DNA of 64,000 nucleotides from positions 498,501 to 562,500 of the forward strand of contig OX359200.1 of assembly GCA_947172415.1 (NCBI GenBank), written 5' to 3'. This stretch comes from Chondrosia reniformis. Lineage: Eukaryota; Porifera; Demospongiae; Chondrillida; Chondrillidae. Within the stretch, counting starts at the first letter, position 1. The number at the start of each line of letters is the position of its first letter. This document shows positions 1 through 12,500 of this stretch, piece by piece. A program made the position numbers and the translations under genes. The notes under the pieces were generated by a model. It was not told where the DNA came from and searched no databases. It saw only the letters and a list, made by a program, of their open reading frames with translations.

Positions 1-282
1 CAAATCTCGCAAAGCTATTAAAAGTAGCCATTTTTCTAAATCGAAAGTTTCATTTCCGGTGCAATGATACATTAATTTATGCCATTTCGATCATCCTACA
101 CGTGTATTTAAGATTTTTGTTTCTTTTAAACTTCTTAACCCATGAGTCTGGGAAAACATTCCAGTTTAATGGCGCTTGTTTTAGTCTACCATGTAACAAT
201 ATTTCATATCATTTCATACATTAGTTCATTACACAATCCATTACACATCAAAGGTGGGTATTCTGTCTTCTTGGCCATTTAG

Positions 283-3200
283 TCATGAATTCTTTCTAAG
301 GGAAGCATCGCTGGATAGCCGAGGGGAGTTAACAAACTCAGTTCCATGACGGAAGATGTAGAAAAGGGTAAATCCCACAGCTACTGCCCAAAACAGTATG
401 TATGACACATGATAGGTACCGTCACCTGAAACAGGGCACCAAAGCTGTCACATGGGTGTCACATGCCAGTCACGTGATTCAACTCACTTGCTGGTATAAA
501 GAGGCTAAGGAAGAACATGGCTAACCCGAAAATCAAAATCAGTGGCAACTGTATGGATGAGTTAAAACATTTCCTAGAAATGAGCGGATAATGTTTACAA
601 ACAAGTTGTGCAACCTACCACTGTTGTTCTGATGTTGCGTGGCGGCTGCAGGATGGAGGGTATAGCCGTACCTTCATCCCGCGACACCACATGAACACCC
701 AAAAACAGATCCACTGCATCCTAACAGACAAACACGATTACATCATCAATGACATCATAATGAGAGAGCCCATAGTAGTACAGTCATTTAGCTTACCCAC
801 CCGACCACACCTACCCACCCGACCACACCTACCCACCCGACCACACCCATCCACCCGACCACACCCATCCACCCGACCACACCCATCCACCCGATCACAC
901 CCATCCACCCGACCTTACTTGTCTGAATCCATCTACAAAGTTGTTAAAGTAGTATCTGGTTAGCGAGTTTACTCCATCTTTCAAGGCTCCCATCCGAGTT
1001 CTCTTGCCTGTTCTGGTGAAATCAGTTTTCAGGGCTCCAGTTCCAGCATATTGCAGCGAACAGAAATCAGCATTGTCCGCCCACACTAGCACACACAATA
1101 AAACTATTGGTTAACAAAACACAGGAAGTGACTCCGACACAGCAGAAAGGGAAGGCTACCATTCTTAAAGGTTTTGACTAAAGACACTTTATCCTCAAAC
1201 TTTTCAAAGCTCGTCAAAATATTCATTTTCTGTAAAATTCAAATGAAATACAGGACAAATACGGTAAAAGTGTAGATATACACAGTACATCACTAATAAC
1301 TATCCTCAGGGCAGACCTTAAGTTGTTGCTCCAGCATCCGCTGGGCCAACAGACTCTGCACAACATTGCTCCTGTCCAGGCAATCCATGCAGTTTGTCCT
1401 AAACACACCTGTCTGCTGACTAAGCACTTCCTTTGATGACTGGCTGAAGAACCTGAAAAATAAACACAGAAACAACAAATTAATACCTTTAAGCCAACCA
1501 CAACCATTTTACACAAAAAAACAACAAATTAATATCTTTTAAGCCAACCACAACCATTTTGTTTAAGATGTACTAGACTATATTGTCCCAGTCACCTGAA
1601 GGAGTCCTGATCCTGCTGTAGCTCGTTGAGGAGGATGGACAGCCGGTGCCATCGCATCTTGCTACACTCCTTGTGAAAGTCAAAGTGGATGTATCTAAAT
1701 ACAATCAGAAAGGATTTACAATTCATATATCTCATCTACTGCTGCTAAAAATTATCTATTGTACCTTATTAAAGGGTTGTTAATATTGGAAACTTCTTTT
1801 GCAAAACTTGCACCAATTTTTAGTTCCTTACCTTTTCGGTCAATCTGCAGTTAGAAAAAGGAGAATTGCATTGCCATAGCAACCACAAACAAGTACATAT
1901 GTAGATGTTAGCCAGAGAAGAGGTCAAAGAGAAAAATAACAAAAATAAGAACTTCAAATTACCCACCAGATTGACAACAACTTGACGACCATAGATGGTC
2001 ACTTGTTCATCAAAATGACGTTGCACTGCCTTACTCTGAATATATGAAGTAGGATAGGGAGAGGTAGAGGAGGGGGAGGAGGAGGGGGAGGGGGAGGAGG
2101 AGAGGAGGGGGAGGAGGAGAGGAGGGGAGGGGGAGGGGAGAGGGAGGGGAGGAGGAGAGGAGGGGAGGGGAGAGGGAGAGGAGGGGAGAGGGAGAGGAGG
2201 GGAGAGGGAGAGGAGGGGAGAGGGAGAGGAGGGGAGAGGGAGAGGAGGGGGAGGGGGAGAGGAGAAGAGAGAGAGTTTGGGGTAAGCAAAGGCTATAAGT
2301 GAAGTGACAGTGGACTCACAGTTCCTGGGGTGTTGTTTATTGAGGGAGTAGGCTTGTAAATTAAACAAGGCTTCTGTGACCAAAATAACGGGATGGATCC
2401 CCTTGTCTAGAAAGATTAGTTTGGAGAATTTGAAATCACATGAACTGCTGAAGACAATCTATTATGTCATTACTTGGACAAAGGAGGCCTTCTGGCCATT
2501 GTGTATCACTATCTGCTCCGTCTCCACATAATTGGCAGCATGTCCATCTTGATCTACACCTCTGCAGTAGTACCTTGTTCCTTTGGTGGAAGAGGAAGAG
2601 AGTGGATCCTAACTCATTGAGGGGCTATAGACTGGAAATGGCAAACCTGCTCTGAAGGTACTTCTCCTTGAAATTAGACCGAGCGTAAACTGTTGCCTGT
2701 TGACATTAACTTCATTAATGGACACAACTGATAGTTACAGTCAAGGAGCTATCACCAGTATGCACACTGGTCAAGACATTAACAAGTAGTCATGGCAATG
2801 AGTAATAAAGAAATGTAATGCCATCAAAGGATGAGAAGAACGAAGAGATAAAGAAATGTGATGTGTCAAAGGATGAGAAGAACGAAGAAATAAAGAAATG
2901 TGACACTGTTAAAGATTAGAAAAAGTAGGAAATGCTACATTTTCAACTCTTGATAATATTTCAAACATATTTGTTTTTACTTTTGCTGTTTCTACATGGC
3001 AAATCTCACCAAACAGTCACATACTCTAAAGTAAAACTGTAATCGGATACATCCATGAAGAATGGGCAAAGTAAATCTTCGTAGCTAGTCAGAAGTAGAA
3101 CAAACTAGATGAAGATAAGCGAAATCGAAAGGTACTGACATTCTACAAACCTCCGGCTGAACAGCAAAGTCCCTCAGAACATGTTGGTTCCACACAAAGC

Positions 3201-5079
3201 GGTCATCAGCCTAGACAAAGAGAATTTATAATACATAGCAGTCGTGGGAGTGATTCAGCGTCCAGCTACGTAACTTACTCGCTCATGAAGTGGACTGTGA
3301 AGGTTGTTGTTCTCGGCCAAGTAGTGGATTCTTTGTTGTGTGTGTGTTAAGTCATAGGTATAGGAGAAGTAGAAACCGGGTGTTGACAACATGTGCTGGA
3401 CCAGAGCGACATACTCCTTGTTGTCCCTTACCTGGAGGGAAGAAGGTGAGAAGGGGGAGAGGGAGGGAGAGGGGAGGAGAGGGGAGGAGGGGAGGAGAGG
3501 AAGGAGAGAGAGGGGAGGAGAGGGAGGAGAGGGAGGAGAGGGAGGAAGGAAAGGCAATATATCACTTCATGTCTATTTCCAGACATTCCATACTTGGGAA
3601 TCATTAAGATGAATTGTGGTTTTAACGAAAGGCAAAACATCACTCTTCTTCATCTCCCAAATGTCATGTCCATCCAATCGTCCTACCTTCTGTTTCTCAG
3701 TCATGATGAGTAGATAAGGTCCTAGACAGTTAGGAAAAGAGAGGGATCACATACCAGACAACACCTTACCTGCCTAAAGAGGCCCGCTTGAGGGAGGAGG
3801 TGTCGGGCCCGCTTGAGGGAGGAGGTGCCGGGCCCGCCCGAGGGAGGAGGTGCCGGGCCCGCCTGAGGGAGGAGGTGCTGGGCCCGCTTGAGGGAGGATG
3901 TGCTGGGCCCGCTTGAGGGAGGAGGTGCCGGGCCCGCCTGAGGGAGGAGGTGCCGGGCCCGCCTGAGGGAGGAGGTGCCGGGCCCGCCTGAGGGAGGAGG
4001 TGCCGGGCCCACCTGAGGGAGGAGGTGCTGGGCCCGCCCGAGGGAGGATGTGCCGGGCCCACCTGAGGGAGGAGGAGAACTCACCAGCTAAAAGGTGAAT
4101 GATCCCTATTATTGCGCAGATTGGAGTCTTTCTTGTATTTGGTGGCAACGTGGGCATGACATCTGCACATATGAAGATTACACACATCAAATTTATTTTT
4201 ACAATCACTTCCAATCATGTCATCACTTCTACAATCATTGCATATGCTACTGAACTCATTTAAAAATTAAGACTTATTATTCCATGAGAATGTGTAGTTT
4301 AAAAGTATTTAAATATAATAACATTACAAAAATATATAATATCAACCTAACCATCTTACCATCTGCAAAGTGTTACATTAATCACACTTCTCTCTAATCC
4401 AATTAATGCTGGCATTATACATTATTGACATAATATACCAAATTAATTGGATTCAATTCAGTTCAATTCAACAAATGGCTTGAAAACCAGCCTTCCATTC
4501 AACACAAAATGCAAAGCACAGGAAGTGATAAAAGGTTTAGTAATGCAACGCCAGCATGCAGGGGGAAGGGATTGACAGAAGTACTTAACTTGGCGATAGG
4601 AAGCAAATAGAATTAGCAAATTGAAACACTCGATTTGAATAAAAACACGGATATTCCTATTCCACCCGTATAATACTATCAATACAGTATTTTTATACAT
4701 ATTTATTAAAGACTTTTCCTGTCGACCTTTCAGCATTAAAAGGAATTATGTGACTCATCCATCTAGATCAATCAGCTCTTATACGGGCACTAAATAAGTC
4801 ATTGCCATAGATTGGTTAACGTCATGCGATACGTGGAAAGGCTATATTAATTAAATATGATATATCCACAGACATATGAACCACTACGAACTTACTAATC
4901 AGCTTCAGATCGAAATTCATTCTGTCGATCTCCAACACCTCGCCAGGCTGACTTGCGACGACAAAAAACTTTTCATCTGTGCTATACCTTATGAGTTTTG
5001 GATATTAAGGGTCAATCAGATAAAAACTACCATTCATTATAGCTTACAGCATCAAATCCTCGTGCAAACGAGCGGCCAT
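283..5079 (-). CDS. SACM1L: SAC1 phosphoinositide phosphatase (SACM1L orthologue), complete, 19 exons
   Basis: ER/Golgi membrane lipid phosphatase that dephosphorylates PI4P. Exons on the minus strand: 5048-5079, 4896-4987, 4085-4162, 3594-3721, 3279-3431, 3151-3210, 3010-3084, 2647-2689, 2474-2580, 2320-2406, 1967-2035, 1765-1844, 1596-1694, 1317-1452, 1160-1229, 919-1085, 619-720, 488-548, 283-425. All phases close to 593 aa (human about 587). The catalytic CX5R motif [10 protein letters not shown] puts the nucleophile at Cys389, the human position as I recall it. The N-terminal Sac domain shows [13 protein letters not shown]; the C-terminus has two hydrophobic segments ([17 protein letters not shown], and one around [15 protein letters not shown]). 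It ends LRKNS, so the lysine-rich COPI tail of vertebrate SAC1 is altered. The start ATG lies 81 bp from the divergent PSMB5 start. Exons 1 and 2 rest on short matches; the rest is secure. Confidence 0.93.
791..912. repeat. 18-bp minisatellite in SACM1L intron 16
   Basis: Head-to-tail units like CACACCCATCCACCCGAC, about 6-7 copies. On the gene strand the array begins within about 10 bp of the exon 16 donor (GTAAGG at 913-918). Confidence 0.85.
2046..2277. repeat. Purine (GGGAGA/GGAGG) tract in SACM1L intron 10
   Basis: Almost pure GA on the plus strand, so pure pyrimidine on the transcribed strand. It lies just 5' of the exon 11 acceptor (CAG at 2036-2038) and is in effect a 230-nt expanded polypyrimidine tract. 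Confidence 0.9.
3433..3548. repeat. Purine tract in SACM1L intron 4
   Basis: GGAGAGG-type repeat on the plus strand. On the transcribed strand it is a long CT tract ending in the exon 5 acceptor (CTCCAG, exon starts at 3431). Confidence 0.9.
3777..4076. repeat. 25-bp minisatellite in SACM1L intron 3
   Basis: About 12 copies of a GC-rich 25-bp unit (GGGAGGAGGTGCCGGGCCCG plus 5 bp). The unit is strikingly GC-rich against the AT-rich surroundings. It begins a few bases after the exon 3 donor on the gene strand. Open frames on the minus strand here are artefacts of a repeat without stops. Confidence 0.92.
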
Positions 5080-5160
5080 TTTTGCTGTGTAGCAATTATG
5101 ATTAATACTATAATACTTCCTATGTTATCAATATTAATTTTACATTGCTGACTGTACAAA
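5080..5160. promoter_or_regulatory. Divergent promoter between SACM1L and PSMB5
   Basis: Only 81 bp separate the two start codons, so the core promoters and 5' leaders of both genes must overlap or lie within each other's first exons. The stretch is AT-rich with no clear TATA box in a conventional place. Inferred from gene arrangement only. Confidence 0.6.
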
Positions 5161-7488
5161 ATGGCTCAGGTGGAGAGATATAGCTATTTGAGTTACAAAA
5201 GCTGCGTTTCTTCAAATAAACCTGTATGGGGTCTTGGAAGAGATGCTATTAGCTTGGAACAACCGTTTATGTCGCCGGAAGCAGCGATACCACGTGGATT
5301 GACTGTAAGACGTGACGTTCTTAACTCATGAGCAGAGAACATTAGTTTGATGTGCATTGTTAGACTAAAGTGGCGTCCATCAGCAATTAAAAGGATTTTG
5401 ATGGCTGCTAATACTAATATTTTTTTTCAATTTAGAAAAACATTAGAATTTGAATATTCCATTAAAATTACAAACTTAATGATGCTCCATTCATTACTGG
5501 GTCCATGATGAAATGTTTGTTTTGTAGCCCTCTCAAGTAGCCGAGCACTTTAGTTCTGAAAAGAGCAATGTTCGCATCAAATTTGATCATGGTACTACAA
5601 CACTGGCCTTCAAATTCAAAGACGGCGTCATTGTGGCAGTTGATTCCAGAGCTACTGCTGGATCTTGGATTGGTAGGCGGACATGTTTGAGTAACAAGTG
5701 ACTGTCTTTAATATGCTTAATTCCTGCTTGTTTCTAAAGCTTCTCAGACTGTGAAGAAGGTGATTGAGATCAATCCTTACCTCCTGGGTACAATGGCAGG
5801 AGGTGCGGCAGATTGTTCATATTGGGAGAGAAGATTAGCCCGAGAGTGCAGGTCAATTGAATTTAATGTCATTTTGATGTTTTCATTCAAGTTTTATTAT
5901 TTCCATTTTAATCACTATTTTATTCCATTAAAGGTTTTTGTGGGTACCCAGAATAATAAGCTAAGGCTTTCCCATGTTAAATAAATAAATAGGAATTATG
6001 TTTAATTTTCATGTGGGAGAAAATATAGGAAATTTTTAGACACACTTTGTGTAAGCATGGATTTCAATTAAATTGGTGAAGGTTTTGAATTTGTATATTT
6101 TACCTATGACAAAATTACATAAATATCCTTAATCCAATGTCTAATGGAAAATATTAGCATATTATTGAAAAAAATAGTTTATTCACATTTTCATTAAAAG
6201 TATTTCCATACATGGCCCATATGTGGAATATAAATGAATATAAATGTATGCAGTCTATATCATATGTAGGTTATATGAATTGGAGAATAAGGAGCGAATA
6301 TCTGTGGCTGCTGCCTCTAAGATACTCACAAACATGGTATACCCTTATAGGGGATACGGTATCTCCATGGGAACCATGATTTGCGGCTGGGACAAGAAAG
6401 TATGTAAAGATAAGTTTGACGCAGTTAGAAGAAATACACTCAATATATCGTATAAAAGATATAGCCGAATAAGTATTGAATATCCAGAAATATATGTAAA
6501 CAGCTATTTCATTTTATGCAGTATGTTCAGATAAACATCACAATATATCACATTTTAGGGTAGCTTTGCCAAACAGAACCCTATAATGTATGTACTCTTA
6601 TTAGAAAAAGACTTTCTGGTTTTCTAATGGTGACAGATATCCTGTCTCTCCCCGTAGTCAATGGTTTGATATTGCATATGTTGGTCTTGCAGGGTCCCGG
6701 CTTATACTATGTGGACAGTGATGGCTCACGGTTGACCAATAACATCTTCTCAGTTGGTTCAGGGTCCACCTACGCTTACGGTGTGCTGGACAGTGAATAT
6801 AGTTGGGATATGTCGGTGGAGGCTGCAAGGGAGCTGGGAAAGAGAGCCATCTATCATGCGACTCACAGAGACGCATACAGCGGTGGTGTTGTGAATTGTA
6901 TGTTGTCAATATTGTTCAGTTAACACAGTAGCCATTTTGTTATTTAGTCTCACGATCCAGACCCTCTCCCTGTGCTAATGTCTAGTCTCACGATCCAGAC
7001 CCTCTCCCTGTGCTAATGTCTAGTCTCACGATCCAGACCCTCTCCCTGTGCTAATGTCTAGTCTCACGATCCAGACCCTCTCCCTGTGCTAATGTCTAGT
7101 CTCACGATCCAGACCCTCTCCCTGTGCTAATGTCTAGTCTCACGATCCAGACCCTCTCCCTGTGCTAATGTCTAGTCTCACGATCCAGACCCTCTCCCTG
7201 TGCTAATGTCTAGTCTCACGATCCAGACCCTCTCCCTGTGCTAATGTCTAGTCTCACGATCCAGACCCTCTCCCTGTGCTAATGTCTAGTCTCACGATCC
7301 AGACCCTCTCCCTGTGCTAATGTCTAGTCTCACGATCCAGACCCTCTCCCTGTGCTAATGTCTAGTCTCACGATCCAGCCCTTCTCTTCTCACTTCTAGT
7401 GTACCACATGAGAGAAACAGGATGGGAAAAGATATCTCAGACAGATGTAATGCAGCTTCACTTTCAATATAAAGATGAAGAAAAATAA
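5161..7488 (+). CDS. PSMB5: Proteasome subunit beta type-5 (chymotrypsin-like), complete, 6 exons
   Basis: 20S proteasome catalytic beta-5 subunit. Exons: 5161-5304, 5528-5672, 5740-5851, 6270-6399, 6693-6897, 7400-7488; 274 aa in all. A propeptide of about 70 residues is followed by [10 protein letters not shown]. Autocleavage would expose Thr71 as the N-terminal nucleophile Thr1. In mature numbering Asp17, Lys33 and Met45 (the S1-pocket residue of beta-5) are all present, as are [26 protein letters not shown] and [12 protein letters not shown]. The stop codon overlaps an AATAAA at about 7484-7489, and another AATAAA lies near 7677. Intron 5 is filled by a 38-bp tandem repeat. Beta-5i is a vertebrate form, so this is the constitutive subunit. 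Confidence 0.96.
6945..7380. repeat. 38-bp minisatellite in PSMB5 intron 5
   Basis: About 11.5 nearly identical copies of a unit starting TAGTCTCACGATCCAGACCC. The array stops about 20 bp before the exon 6 acceptor. The near-perfect identity of copies suggests recent expansion or homogenisation. Confidence 0.95.
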
Positions 7489-8760
7489 ACAATTTCAAGT
7501 TACCTAGCGACCAACTTGTTGATCCTTCAATGTTATGACTCGTTTGCTTATAGTTTATGATTATTTATGTACTAAAAGCAGCTGTAACATTTAAGGTTGC
7601 AAAACAATTTTCTATAAAAGAAATTAGTAATTGAAGACAAATGTTATTCTAAAAGTTTGCAAGTTTGTGGGTAAATTAATAAAGTAAGCAGATTTAATTT
7701 TCCTTAATATTGAAAATTTCATGTCAGCATATTATATCAATTCTATAAAAGTGCATGCCCATGCTTGCATATAAATACAGGTAATGTTTAGGTAAATATA
7801 TATATACATTGGTAATAAATATCCTAATTTATTGAGATTCAGCAACAATTGTATTTAAAAAACAAATTGAACGTTTCAACCCAAAGGTCTTCATCAGTGT
7901 AATGATGCTGATGAATGTTTTTTTTTAAATACAATTGTTGCTGAGTCTCAATAAATTAGGATACTTAATTATTATGAATGCAACAAAACCCCTTATCACT
8001 TCATACATTGGTAAATATAGTTAAACAGTGAGTGCTATAGATGCATTAGGAGCTCATCTTATGTGTCCAAGTGTAAAGGAGGTGGACATGTAATTGTTTG
8101 GGGGACTGGAGGGTCCAAACACAGACTGTGAGCCTCAGCTATGAGTATGCAAGCCCAAAATTGAACCTGGCATTGCTTAAAATTAGTAGATGTTTTGGTA
8201 ACTATGCAGCTGCCACTTGAGTACAATTACTGGCAGAATGATGGGTGAATGGGTAAACATGACATGAGCTGTATGATGTAAGAATAGACCATATATGGTT
8301 GAATGCATACAGAGAATGTATACAGTATGTCTGTCTGTGCAAACTACAGTGTTGCAATACTTTCTAACTTGCCCCAATTGACTTGTGATATTTAATCATG
8401 AATAGGGTATATAAGGTCTGTACTAAAGTAGAGACTATATACTCAAAATGGCTGGACATTTATGAAACATTTATAATCAGTAAGTTATAATGTATAGTTG
8501 AAGAATTTGCCTACTCTGTTAGTGGCAGTAAACCATTAACTATCTCTTAATGACTCCTCATACAATTAAGATTTGGTCACTATACAGTGTATGACTGCTA
8601 CATATATATATCTAATGTACTCCTGTGTTTTTATAAGTGTTAACAATTGCCATGGATGATCGATTTAGGAAAGGAGATTATGCAAGGAGTACGATACTAT
8701 ATATAGTTACGGGTGACGCAATTTTCATTTGTATATTAATATTTTATATTAAGCGTTCCC
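7489..8760. other. AT-rich intergenic stretch
   Basis: No coding signal was found on either strand. It holds one foldback element (7812-7973, listed separately) and otherwise unique AT-rich sequence. Confidence 0.6.
7812..7973. mobile_element. Foldback element with hammerhead-like loop, copy 1
   Basis: Two arms of about 50 bp (7812-7862 and 7919-7973) are near-perfect inverted copies (TATCCTAATTTATTGAGA and its complement). On the minus strand the loop reads CTGATGA, then AGACCTTTGGGTT, then GAAACGTT. That order matches the invariant CUGAUGA/GAAA boxes of hammerhead ribozymes. The element resembles the copy at 44553-44672. Helix pairing is imperfect, so ribozyme activity is only a hypothesis. 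Confidence 0.6.
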
Positions 8761-8767
8761 TATAAAT
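8761..8767 (+). promoter_or_regulatory. TATA-box-like site upstream of the 8837 ORF
   Basis: TATAAAT lies 76 bp before the ATG at 8837, a fitting distance for a TATA promoter with a short 5' leader. Confidence 0.45.
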
Positions 8768-8836
8768 ACGCGATGAACTAAGTCCACACAGCAACTTGAA
8801 AATTTGCAGAACTTGAACTAGTGAGATTAAATAGCG

Positions 8837-9211
8837 ATGGAGCTTCTAACCAGAGTAATCCGTCCACGCGGAACAGAGAAACAGACTGTAGAGAGCCTGA
8901 CCTTTAAGAGAGACAGATTGCTGAAGGAGGAACACGAGCTTTCTGAGAGAATCCAGGCGATCAAGCAGTCAAACAAGTACTGGCATCAATGCCAGAAGGT
9001 GCACTCATGTGAATGTGAAGTGACGGAACGGGAGCTGAAGGAACTGGATAGGCGCCGTTCCAAGATCCAAGGCAAATTGACGGCAATCGGCCGCAAGTTA
9101 GTATGCTTAGAAAGGTCGGACGAGTGCCGGCTGGCAGATGAAGACGATGACGACGTTTGCAGTTTACATTCGGGCAGATCCGACTGCGCTTCACCAATCA
9201 TCATTTCATGA
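8837..9211 (+). CDS. Small charged coiled-coil protein, unknown, intronless
   Basis: A 124-codon uninterrupted ORF with a TATA-like box upstream and a GCGATGG start context. Residues 15-95 are rich in Glu, Lys, Arg and Leu with heptad-like spacing (SLTFKRDRLLKEEHELSERI). A Cys/His patch follows (CQKVHSCECE). The tail is acidic (DEDDDD) and ends in a Ser/Cys-rich stretch. I recognise no family. Codon use looks coding, unlike the surrounding AT-rich DNA, and the G+C content is visibly higher. It could be a young gene or a single exon of a larger unit, but it has a proper start and stop. Confidence 0.55.
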   Translation: MELLTRVIRPRGTEKQTVESLTFKRDRLLKEEHELSERIQAIKQSNKYWHQCQKVHSCECEVTERELKELDRRRSKIQGKLTAIGRKLVCLERSDECRLADEDDDDVCSLHSGRSDCASPIIIS

Positions 9212-9541
9212 TTAACTCTTTTTACACGATTTTTTGACAATCATTTGAATTTTTGTGTTGTTTTGTAAACTGTGTCCTGTATAATAACTTTCCATCTGCA
9301 ATGTTGATAATATTAATTTTAAATTTCAATCCGAAGTTTGTTCAATTTTAAAGGCATGCAGGCTGTTTCAAGTCGATATGCACTTATTCAGTCTGAATCA
9401 ATTGATGTGCATTGCATGAAAAATCTTGACATTATGTATAAAATTAATCAGTCATGCAGATTTTCAAAACAAATGGTCGCAGACAAAAGGGATAAATTAA
9501 ATATTTGTGCAGTAAATTATAAACCTTTATGGCATAAATAG
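9212..9541. other. Intergenic gap, 8837 ORF to TRAPPC8 3' end
   Basis: AT-rich, with no convincing gene. A 67-codon plus-strand ORF at 9338-9541 has no coding character. The segment probably holds the two convergent 3' UTRs. Confidence 0.5.
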
Positions 9542-12500
9542 TTATGATCCATAGACAGTTAATATAGTGTGTTGCAAGCATGCTTGAGGTACAAAAGTAG
9601 GTGGACCTTGACCACGCCCCTTTTCCACAAGGTGGACGTGAACATGCCCACTTAGTTCATAAATATTTGGTTCTAGAATGCAAATGTTTCTTCTGAGGCA
9701 GATTGACTCGTAAGGAGAGAGCTTTAGTTGCGTGTCCACTGTTCCTACCCACTGAACTGCTGTAGGGGAGCCACTGTCCTTTCTCTCCAAACTACAGGAA
9801 GAAGAAGATTCCTTTTCAAAGACTGTATGCAAACTTTGGCACCAAAGGCGATACAAATACAAATACATACATATATGGATATGCTTTTAAACTGGTGTGG
9901 AATTTAGGCTAATTTCTCTTTCTGGAACATTTTAGCAATATATAGTGGTGTTCAATCAATTAGCATTTATTACTGAGAACGAGCTTTGAGACAACATTTT
10001 GGTCAATCTGGAATATTTCAAAATATGGAAACCATATTTTCTACATTTGAGACTCCACATTGAATTCTCTCATTTCCTTCCTTCAACTCTTCCTAGACTA
10101 AGCTTACATGAAGCCATATTGGTTGACCCACTTAAAATTCTTGTTTTAGGAGGTGTAATCATTCCAATTTTAGCAAGAAACATCAATTTAACCTCATGCA
10201 CATATTAAACCTTAGACCCTCTATTATCTAAATGTATATTTATGATGCCCAAATATAGTCGTTTGCTTGACTATATATAACTAAATACTTGCCTTATAAG
10301 GAGTGGAGGATGCTTATATTAAACTTCATATTTAGGAATTCTAATATATAGTACAAAGTGTAAAACAAATTGTATTATACTGGAACATTAATCTACCATA
10401 ACAATTATCCAATTATCCAAACACCATTATCAAGTGTTCAGTTACTGTTTGCTTATGTAATAGCTCACTTATCAGTCCCTCTGCCACTTACCTGCTATGA
10501 TGGGTCAAAATAACCTTTGCAGCAATTATTTCACTCAAGGTGTTGGAAATGTGTATGTCCACAGGTAGGCAGAGTATGCTAACAAGAAGGAGCAGAGAGC
10601 AAAGATTAATCATCTCATTATCTACATCCTGCAACTTTGAACAAATATGGTGTGAGAGTCAGTGAGATTTTAATAATTATTACTGTAATGAATCCACTTT
10701 GAACTCTAAATTGGTACAAGACTTCACAATGGCACTATCTGACATAAAATCATGTACACTGTAACAATAGACAATTCAAAGAAGAATTGATAAAGAGCCA
10801 TTCATACAGTCTTAAAAGGACAACACAATGAGGTCCTGTTTCCAGTTAAATAGATACACAACAGCAAAAGAAAGGTCATTATTGAAAAGTTGTGAATTGG
10901 GAATTGTAACATGAGCCAAGGACTCACAAAGGATCAAGAAGAAGACAAAGACTCCCAAGTCACTAATGAATGGTGGAATTCCCAGAAACAGCTGTCTGGC
11001 CGAGTGGAGAAGAGAAGTAGAAAACTCTTGTATCCTCATCCAAAACTATCACTAGTGTCTATTGAAGACTATTCACCAATCAAATTGCCACTACCTACTC
11101 ATTCATAGGTGTGGCTATATATCATCACACCATAATCACATGCTCTCCAGGAAACTATACCAGATAGCACTTCCTGGGAATAAGGTCACAGCATTTTCAG
11201 ACACCACAAGTATGCTAGGAATGCAGGTCTATAGCAATTCGTCACTTTTATAAGGTTACCTTTAAATATGCTTCTAAAGTAGCACTCCTTTGCTCTCTAA
11301 AAGGCCAGGTATGGTTTACTTACATACCAAACTAGTGGAATCAATCTAAACCACCATTTTCCTGTAGATATGATCAACATGCACATTAAACTAACTAATG
11401 TACAAAGTTGTAGATTGGTATGAAAGATATTCTTTGAAGTATGTGCCCTTTTAGGTGAATGTACCCTTATAAGGAGTCTCTCTTTCGTTTAGTGGAATTA
11501 CAATTTATGAAAAAGATAGCCAATGACTCAAAAAGATCAAGAAGACGATTCCCAGGGTCATTGATGAAGGGTGGCATTCCCAGAAACAGCTATTCTGGCC
11601 CAGTGGAGAAGAAGAGAAGGAGAAGAAGAAAACTCTTGTATCCTCATCCAAAGGTTTAGTTCCCTATAGGCCTTTACTCTAAAGTAGATGTAGCATGTTG
11701 AAAAATGGTGTGTTACATTATTCATGGATCAGATTGACTACATTGATCACTCCAAAAATATCAACACTCCTATCAACATAACATTTCTCTACACCCTCCG
11801 CCTATTAACCCAACACCTGTTAATATGATGTATGATGTCAAGCCCAAGACAGTACAAAAATAGCACTATTTTATCAAATGGCAATGAAAGCCCTTATAAT
11901 GAACTGGGACGCCCACCAAGTAGTTAGCAACAGGTGGAAGTCATGTTCTCTAGCTTGGAAGTCAGGATCCTTCTTCCTTTTTCTAGCTGATGGTAATTAC
12001 GATCCTTCTAGCTGATGGAAATCACAATTCTTCTAGTTGGTGGGTTAAGTTTGTATATGCTAGAGTTTCAGCCCCAAATGCACATTATTTTTAACTATAT
12101 ACCTAATGTATTGTGAGATGGAACAGGTGGACTGTACTCCCATAAGCTCTTAACATCCACAGTTCATCCCCTCTAGTCCTCAAGGACCTTACCTGGAGCT
12201 TCTAAAATCATGGACAATGCTCAGTGAAGCTATCTGAAGGCACCACTTAAGAGCACCCTGCTTGAGCCAAAGAACTCTCTTCAGTTTGGAGGACGAGTTA
12301 TCCTGCAGCACACGACAACAATTAGAACTATTACTCACATTTATGCACTTGCCTATTTATATTAGGTTGCCATAGAAACCACTCACCTCTACATTGTACA
12401 GAGATGGTAAAGTCACTGGAAATGATTGGAAACCAACAGCTTTTCTGAATCCTTGAACCAATGGAATATTAGCCTGTAAGGACCAATGGAATGTTAGCCT

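Noticed and set aside
3722-4214. Pro/Ser-rich ORFs in SACM1L intron 3
   Set aside because: 25-bp minisatellite translations; the real exons 3 and 4 flank the array.
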